In this document: piece after piece, positions 61,401-64,000 of the stretch | Numbering within the stretch: the first letter of the stretch is position 1 | Layout of the letters: the number at the start of each line of letters is the position of its first letter | DNA from: Macquaria australasica | Taxonomy: Eukaryota; Chordata; Actinopteri; Centrarchiformes; Percichthyidae | Direction of reading: 5' to 3' | NCBI GenBank assembly: GCA_005408345.1 | Contig: SEMN01000092.1 | Span: forward strand, 1,364,001-1,428,000 | DNA: 64,000 nt | Notes under the pieces: generated by a model | Told to the model about the DNA's origin: nothing | Database searches by the model: none | The model's input: only the letters and a program-made list of their open reading frames with translations | Made by a program: the position numbers and the translations under genes

Positions 61401-62183
61401 AGGCAACGTCTTCAAATTTCTTGTTTTGTTCGACCAACAATAAAAACCCAAAGATTCATTTTACTCTGATATAAAACGGATTATCAGAAAATCTTCACAT
61501 TAGAGAAACAGTAACGAGGTAATGTTTGGCTGTTTTGATTAAAAAATGTCTGAAATCAGTTATTTAATTATAGAAACAGCTGCAGATTAATTTGATGTCA
61601 ATTGATTAATCAATTAATCGACTGATTGTCCTTTTAAAGGGTGCATTCTAAAGTCTTGTGAGTCTGTGAACAAACAGTGACAGCATCAGTTTTTCATTTG
61701 GCCCTGTTCTTGTCATTTCTACGAGCTTCCTGTTTAAAGGGACAGCTGGTTATTGAACACAAGTACTTGTCTCGTTCATCTTCCAGGTCCTGGTCCAGCG
61801 GGGACTCCGAGTGTCCCAGCGGGGACTCCGAGTGTCCCAGCGGGGACTCCGAGTGTCCCAGCGGGGACTCCGAGTGTCCCAGCGGGGACTCCGAGTGTCC
61901 CAGCAGACTCCGAGTGTCCCAGCAGCTGAAGCTGTTGTCTGTTCGGACACAGTTCATCGACAGAGTGTCTGAACCTGTTCTATGCAAGCTGCTGGATCAG
62001 CTCCTGGGGCGTGTGGTGATAACTGATGGTGAAATGGAGTCTGCCAGAACATCAAACAGGGCAGAGAAAGCACGAATGGTGATCGACATGGTGCGAAGAA
62101 AAGGATCCGATGCCAGTTCAGCTCTGGTGGCTGCTCTCTGTGAGGTGGATCCGTGCCTTTCAAGAGAGCTGAAGCTGATGTGA
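37246..62183 (+). CDS. NLRP1-like NLR: RING-FISNA-NACHT-LRR-FIIND-CARD
   Basis: A large cytosolic NLR immune receptor gene. Exons with GT-AG borders: RING (to 37493), FISNA-NACHT 37679-39482, seven LRR exons of 174 bp (41898, 43701, 44324, 47359, 47984, 49051 and 50114), linkers 50918-50958, 52270-52331 and 53623-53669, ZU5 55095-55312, UPA 55674-55939, 59166-59282 and 59428-59569, CARD 61787-62183. Every junction from RING to 59569 keeps the reading frame, arguing for one transcription unit. The CARD exon is one phase off. NACHT-LRR-FIIND-CARD is the NLRP1 inflammasome plan; the RING is an addition seen in some fish NLRs. Fish NLRs are a large multicopy family, so one-to-one orthology with NLRP1 is not claimed. 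Whether the RING and CARD ends share a transcript needs RNA data. Confidence 0.8.
37679..39482 (+). CDS. NLR FISNA-NACHT exon
   Basis: This 1.8-kb exon encodes about 600 residues with no interruption. It opens with the fish-specific FISNA segment (ERVTEGTDETGSGTLLNRIY, ELYITEGQSEEVN). The NACHT ATPase follows: Walker A GVAGVGKT near 37971-38000, Walker B LLFIFDGLDES near 38190, sensor region WITSRPAAANQIP near 38335 and the winged-helix part ending CFVHLSIQEFLAAVYMF near 38900. The C-terminal part (to CRKAV) is the NACHT-associated helical region. The donor at 39482 leaves phase 2, fitting the first LRR exon. The nucleotide-binding residues look intact, so oligomerisation could be ATP-driven. 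Confidence 0.93.
39528..40110. repeat. Probable non-autonomous DNA element in NLR intron
   Basis: The block begins CTGCGTTTCCACCCAATGTA and ends with text (GGAACCAGGG on the minus strand near 40060) that resembles the family of GTTTCCACC...GGAAC fish MITEs. Borders and family are uncertain. Confidence 0.4.
40341..40421. repeat. Degenerate (AATA)n microsatellite
   Basis: Runs of AAATAAAT/ATAAATAAGT-type units directly visible in the sequence. Confidence 0.85.
41040..41622 (+). other. Unrecognised GC-rich island with open frame
   Basis: A sharp rise in GC content stands out from the AT-rich intron. It contains a direct repeat (CCGGCGTGAGGCCGTGAC at 41068 and 41123, period 55 bp) and an open frame 41257-41622 of 121 codons starting MARRILRRGDALSAGYVSAE. 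Codon use looks unlike the neighbouring exons, with many G/C third positions in the first 80 codons. I do not recognise the protein. It may be a fragment carried by the surrounding TIR element or chance coding potential. Confidence 0.35.
41898..50287 (+). CDS. Seven 174-bp LRR exons of the NLR gene
   Basis: Exons are 41898-42071, 43701-43874, 44324-44497, 47359-47532, 47984-48157, 49051-49224 and 50114-50287. Each is exactly 174 bp (58 codons) in phase 2-2, so any number can be skipped or added without a frame shift. Each encodes two ribonuclease-inhibitor-type repeats of the form LxxCxLSEISCASLASALKS / NPSHLTELDLSxNxLQDSGV. The first exon differs most (LPDCELSETHCEVLAS); the other six are near copies. 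Variation is concentrated around the xLxLSxNxLQ strand and turn, the usual ligand-facing surface. Introns between exons 5, 6 and 7 are also near identical, showing recent duplication. Confidence 0.93.
42072..43375. other. NLR intron after first LRR exon; possible LTR-like sequence
   Basis: No coding exon is supported. Near 42790-42850 the minus strand reads ACTGAATAAAGAGATACCCA, a polyadenylation-type signal in a context resembling an LTR R region. No matching second LTR was found, so a solo LTR is only a possibility. Confidence 0.25.
43376..44591 (+). repeat. Duplicated segment, copy 1 (two LRR exons)
   Basis: This 1.2-kb stretch is nearly identical to 47034-48251, exons and introns alike, with an offset of 3658-3660 bp. 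The homology begins at AATTTTCAGTAAAATACCAC and ends at GATATTACACTGA. Confidence 0.93.
44592..47033 (+). mobile_element. BEL/Pao LTR-retrotransposon pol fragment and flanking insert
   Basis: The foreign block lies exactly between the two 1.2-kb duplicate segments. From about 44910 to 46250 it encodes the end of a BEL/Pao pol in broken frames: RVGGRLRQADVLEPDA near 45050, then PPARLCLYKPPFWSTGIDCF and KRWGILFKCLTTQCVHLDLL, then GASHYGGTWEREIKSVK and ILNSKPLGYLSADIADPDPV. This is the integrase core and C-terminal region typical of fish BEL/Pao elements. Gag, protease and RT are absent and no flanking LTR pair was identified. 46251-47033 is non-coding. Confidence 0.85.
45301..46129 (+). pseudogene. 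BEL/Pao integrase remnant
   Basis: Two overlapping frames (45301-45594 and 45578-46129) carry the integrase core and C-terminal part. The first contains the GIDCFGPF block with the first acidic residue; the second contains FNPPGASHYGGTWEREI with the Glu-bearing block. The central Asp block (normally DRGTNF) is read in another frame near 45557. Frameshifts near 45555 and 45590 and stops upstream show it is dead. Confidence 0.85.
47034..48251 (+). repeat. Duplicated segment, copy 2 (two LRR exons)
   Basis: Copy of 43376-44591, differing by scattered substitutions. Its right side continues into the 1.06-kb tandem unit that is repeated again after LRR exons 5 and 6. Confidence 0.93.
47984..50287 (+). 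repeat. Tandem ~1.06-kb LRR exon-plus-intron units
   Basis: LRR exons 5, 6 and 7 start 1067 and 1063 bp apart. Introns 48158-49050 and 49225-50113 align almost base for base (for example ATCCACACTGAGGATCTTAA in both), with one short deletion near 49918. Confidence 0.93.
50350..50510 (-). repeat. tRNA-derived SINE in NLR intron
   Basis: On the minus strand the block reads GGGCAGTGGTACAGGTCTCG and, about 35 bases on, GGCTCGATTCCC. These look like the A and B boxes of a tRNA-derived RNA polymerase III promoter. It lacks a proper cloverleaf for a working tRNA. Confidence 0.5.
50918..53669 (+). CDS. Three short linker exons between LRR and FIIND
   Basis: Exons 50918-50958 (RINDTLITADKHKK), 52270-52331 (ESDIKRDVNKKLHLPEDDKK) and 53623-53669 (APLSFSPEQAAESSY) have good acceptors and donors. 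Their phases run 2-1, 1-0 and 0-2, joining the last LRR exon to the ZU5 exon. They encode a charged, flexible linker with no fold I recognise. They are supported by phase and by position rather than by domain similarity. Confidence 0.65.
51040..51490. repeat. Probable interspersed repeat in NLR intron
   Basis: Purine-rich text (CAGGCAGCGAGGCAGAGGTA, GGCTTGAGGGAGACTGAGGC) ending GTTAGGCTGTGACAGACAGC resembles a common fish repeat. The lysine-rich ORF across it is not a gene. The rest of 50959-52269 and 52332-53622 shows no further feature. Confidence 0.4.
53790..54290. repeat. GGGCC...CAT-type repeat ends in NLR intron
   Basis: GGGCCCTCATTTATAAAACT near 53798 and GGGCCTCATGCATGAATG near 53933 resemble DNA-transposon termini, the second like the left end of the 40298-41750 insertion. 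No paired right end was confirmed. The rest of 54290-55094 holds nothing recognisable. Confidence 0.35.
55095..55312 (+). CDS. NLR FIIND, ZU5 half
   Basis: The exon encodes about 72 residues beginning RFRCPGPGAFQCALTGLVFG and including LLYRTVQWDESLL and CQLHLPHCE. This is the N-terminal (ZU5-like) half of the function-to-find domain of NLRP1, CARD8 and teleost relatives. In known members the ZU5 half stays non-covalently bound to the UPA-CARD fragment and keeps it silent. Entry phase 2 and exit phase 1 fit the neighbours. Confidence 0.9.
55417..55441. repeat. (TA)n microsatellite
   Basis: A perfect TA run in the intron between the ZU5 and UPA exons. Confidence 0.95.
55674..55939 (+). CDS. 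NLR FIIND, ZU5/UPA junction with probable autocleavage site
   Basis: The exon continues ZU5 (LLVDGLLSVVHITDDGMSIL) and then reads VPHLSAFGLVWDYVKRFLNI and QVLLFLRPP. FIIND proteins self-cleave before a serine in a short F/L-S motif; here HLS-AFG carries that serine with Leu in place of the usual Phe. A histidine (VVHIT) lies 27 residues before the serine and a glutamate 17 before it, close to the spacing of the NLRP1 catalytic His and Glu. Cleavage competence is therefore likely but not proven. Exit phase is 0. Confidence 0.9.
56478..58970 (-). mobile_element. Rex1/CR1-like LINE, 5'-truncated, in a FIIND intron
   Basis: A minus-strand non-LTR element about 2.5 kb long. Its 3' end (left) finishes in a short ATT/AAT tandem tail at about 56478-56500, as is usual for this group. 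Only the end of the endonuclease remains at the 5' side (FIVAGDFNQACLKSVLPKFY). The main frame 58802-57246 holds the RT. It inserted opposite to the host gene between the exons ending 55939 and starting 59166. I assign Rex1-like from overall resemblance; a repeat search would settle the clade. Confidence 0.85.
56714..59016 (-). pseudogene. LINE ORF2 remnant (EN end + RT), frameshifted
   Basis: Three overlapping frames: 59016-58786 (endonuclease end), 58802-57246 (518 residues) and 57277-56714 (C-terminal domain). RT landmarks are KATGPDNIPGCVLKDCAEEL, NDYRPVALTPIIMKCFERLV, ILFIDFSSAFNTIIPQQLV, the block STGSLQGCVLSPLLF and the catalytic FADDTTVVG. One frameshift falls near 58800 and one in an A-run near 57270. 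The RT core is otherwise open, so decay is recent. Confidence 0.88.
59166..59569 (+). CDS. NLR FIIND, UPA C-terminal exons
   Basis: Exons 59166-59282 (VAVQQEGAENIRISSDCHL, FGQSYSVHCEPEG) and 59428-59569 (RAPFRLKYGPNFYPTFEVFL, VTLMVQDQEREEVWKRDVS) complete the UPA fold seen in teleost FIIND proteins. They lie after a 3.2-kb intron invaded by a Rex1-like LINE. The last exon ends in phase 1 (ACA G), which does not match the CARD exon at 61787. Confidence 0.88.
60683..60718. other. Perfect 15-bp hairpin
   Basis: TCTCATCTGTCTGTT (60683-60697), a 6-base loop, and its exact reverse complement (60704-60718). It lies in the intron before the CARD exon. The rest of 59570-61786 shows no supported exon. 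Confidence 0.85.
61787..62183 (+). CDS. NLR CARD exon with coding minisatellite
   Basis: After the acceptor at 61785-61786 the open frame runs through a repeat read as SGDSECP and then into a death-fold CARD: LLSVRTQFIDRVSEPVLCKL, VVITDGEMESARTSNRAEKA, then MVIDMVRRKGSDASSALVAA and a C-terminus at LSRELKLM. This is the CARD type that recruits ASC or inflammatory caspases in NLRP1-like proteins. The CARD frame needs two bases from the previous exon, but the exon at 59569 supplies one. Joined directly, the message would read the repeat as GTPSVPA and stop at TGA 61927-61929. A missed short exon or a real frame break must explain this. Confidence 0.85.
61796..61919 (+). repeat. 21-bp coding minisatellite at the start of the CARD exon
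   Basis: Five perfect 21-bp units (CAGCGGGGACTCCGAGTGTC plus C) run from 61796 to 61900, followed by a 19-bp variant unit at 61901-61919 lacking two bases. All three forward frames are open through the perfect units. Perfect identity suggests recent expansion and copy-number polymorphism. Confidence 0.95.
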
Positions 62184-62319
62184 AGCAGAACCTGTTTGGT
62201 ATCAGGGTGGTTGAATGTTTTACACTCCATTGTAGTTTATAAGCTCATCAGCTTCTGTGTAAAATCTAACTACAGCTGTCAGATGACCAGAGAACAATAT
62301 GTCCTTTTGAAATGTAGTG

Positions 62320-62985
62320 GAGCAGAGTGCATGTTTTCATGTATGTAAAATATCTGGTGATAAGTAGCAGGCTAACAGCTGTCAGGTAAATGTCCTGCAG
62401 GAAACAGTCCAATACTTCCAGTGTAGTGGAGTAAATGTATAAAGTAGCATAAAATGGGAATACTCACTTAAAGTACAAGTACCTCTAAATTGTACTGTTG
62501 TCATGGTAACCATCACTTCTGTAACTACTAATACTGCTGCTCGTCCAAACTGAACCATCTGCTGCCTCTTATTCATTCATCAACTACAGTTAGTGTAGAG
62601 GGGGAAAGTAACTGAGTACATTTACTCCACTACATTGGAAGTAATGGACTTTTTACTGCAGTACATTTACCTACAGCTGTTAGCCTGCTAGCTATTCACT
62701 CTGCAGGTTCAGACGTTTATTGGATCCACCAATAAAATATGATGCATTTTTACAGACTACACAAGCCAAGAATATGTAGTATAAGTATTTAAATGACCTC
62801 CACCCACCTGAATCAGCTACAGCATTAAAATACTGCTTACATCTGCAGAATGACTACTTTTACTTTCAGTACTTTAGGTATAAAAACTTCTGTACTTTTA
62901 CTTCAATACAATTTCAAATGGAGAATTTTTACTGGAGTATGTTTATGCTGCGATATTACTACTTCTCCCCCCTTCCTTCTTTATT
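62320..62985. repeat. AGTAC-rich dispersed fish repeat, inverted copies downstream of NLR gene
   Basis: 62600-62960 reads GGGAAAGTAACTGAGTACAT and ACTTTTACTTTCAGTACTTT. The block 62395-62500 carries related text in the opposite orientation (AGTGGAGTAAATGTATAAAG). A third copy starts near 63660. Family unassigned. The intervening sequence to 63650 holds nothing recognisable. Confidence 0.55.
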
Positions 62986-63654
62986 AGTACTCATCATGTG
63001 TTTATATGTCTGTATGCTGCTGTGACTGATGTTTATCTAAATGATATTCTTTCAGTGTGATGTTATGTTTCTGTACTTTTCTTTCTTTTTATAGAAGTGT
63101 ATAATCTGCTAATATTCTGGATCAGATTGTAGAAAACTCACAACAGCTCATCTCACTCGTCATGTAAATGTCCACAGTCTAACTTCTACACAGACTGATG
63201 GATTTCACACATGTTGCTGTAAATGAAGAGTTTTCCGTCTGACTGAGGAAGATTCAGGTGTTTTTGTCAAACAGCAGCAACAACAACACGCAGCAGAGAA
63301 CATGGAGGGATGTCTGAGATTCATTTAGCAACAGATGGAGAGCAGATTTGACTTCAGCTGGTAGTTTGGTGGTTTGGACAGCCGGTGGCGCTGCTGCATC
63401 AACAACGAGCTGAGACTCAAACATACAGCAGCGTGTTTTTGTCTCATCTGCACTCAGACAGACAAGCTGGGTTTGAACCTGTGACATGGAGTTCAGCTGT
63501 GAAACAGGAAGCTCTGACATTTTATTAACCTCCTCAAACCCACTTTGCTCCTCATATTTCCCCTGAAGGAGCTTTAAGGTTGGAGAACTGCTGCAGCTGG
63601 ATGAGATTCAGTGTTGAAGTAAAACACCAAACCACCATCTTTGTTTTCTTATTT

Positions 63655-64000
63655 CGTAAGTCAGCAAGTACATTTACTCAAGTACTGTACTTTAGTACAA
63701 TTTTTGACTTGTACTTTACCAGAGTACATCCATGTTATGCTACTTTATATTTGTACTGCACTAGATTTCAGAGGAAATGTTGTACTTTTTACTGCACTAC
63801 ATTTATTTAACAGCTATAGTAACTAGTTACTTTTCAGATGAAGATTTTAAACACAAAACGTGATCAGTTTATAAAATATGACACGTTAGTTTAGATAAAA
63901 CTTGCCAACAGTATTTAGAAGCAGTTATAATGAGCTCCAACATTAAAGAACCTCCTACATTATAATGCATCAATAATAATGATCCAATAACAGAATAACA
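63655..64000. repeat. AGTAC-rich dispersed fish repeat, further copy running to the window end
   Basis: AAGTACATTTACTCAAGTAC followed by TTGTACTTTACCAGAGTACA marks another copy of the same repeat type. Short ORFs over it are not genes. Confidence 0.5.

Noticed and set aside
61796..61919. Tandem direct repeats that could suggest a CRISPR array
   Set aside because: The units are contiguous with no spacers and lie in a vertebrate coding exon.
61694..61987. Minus-strand ORF with repeated LGHSESP units over the CARD exon
   Set aside because: It is a shadow of the 21-bp minisatellite; the plus strand encodes a clear CARD directly after it.

Overview
The window is vertebrate nuclear DNA, almost certainly from a spiny-rayed (percomorph-type) teleost. 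Genes are split by GT-AG introns, the background is AT-rich, and fish-type repeats are abundant: a Tc1/mariner copy, L2- and Rex1-like LINEs, a BEL/Pao fragment, MITE-like hairpins and tRNA-derived SINEs. I see no rRNA gene, functional tRNA gene, CRISPR array or operon.

Left part (1-33 kb): three conserved housekeeping genes. FANCM (+ strand, 82-18039) enters the window inside its helicase domain and runs to its stop codon; 17 exons can be joined in frame. SLC25A29, a mitochondrial basic amino acid carrier (- strand, 26917 to 20826), is complete in four exons and converges tail-to-tail on FANCM. WARS1, cytosolic tryptophanyl-tRNA synthetase (- strand, 32891 to 29194), is present in nine exons, but its first coding exon (start codon and first half of the WHEP domain) is not found.

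Junction (33.6-37 kb): a decayed L2-type LINE with an ORF1 SGNH-esterase remnant and an EN-RT ORF2. It is cut off at its 3' side just before an immune gene.

Right part (37-64 kb): one very large NLR-type immune receptor gene on the + strand. Its exons encode, in order, a C3HC4 RING finger, FISNA plus NACHT (1.8-kb exon), seven 174-bp LRR exons, three short linker exons, a FIIND (ZU5 exon and UPA exon, with a likely self-cleavage serine), two further UPA-side exons and a CARD exon. This is an NLRP1-like inflammasome sensor layout with an added N-terminal RING. All splice phases agree from the RING exon to the last FIIND exon. The only mismatch is at the CARD exon, which opens with a 21-bp coding minisatellite. 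The LRR part has grown by recent tandem duplication (units of about 1.06 kb and 3.66 kb) and has been invaded by a BEL/Pao fragment; a Rex1-like LINE sits in a FIIND intron.

The first three genes serve DNA repair, mitochondrial transport and translation and show no functional link. The NLR region is the accessory, fast-evolving part. The best leads are the RING-NACHT-LRR-FIIND-CARD composition, the CARD frame break at the minisatellite, and a TIR-bounded insertion (40.3-41.75 kb) carrying a GC-rich island I do not recognise.
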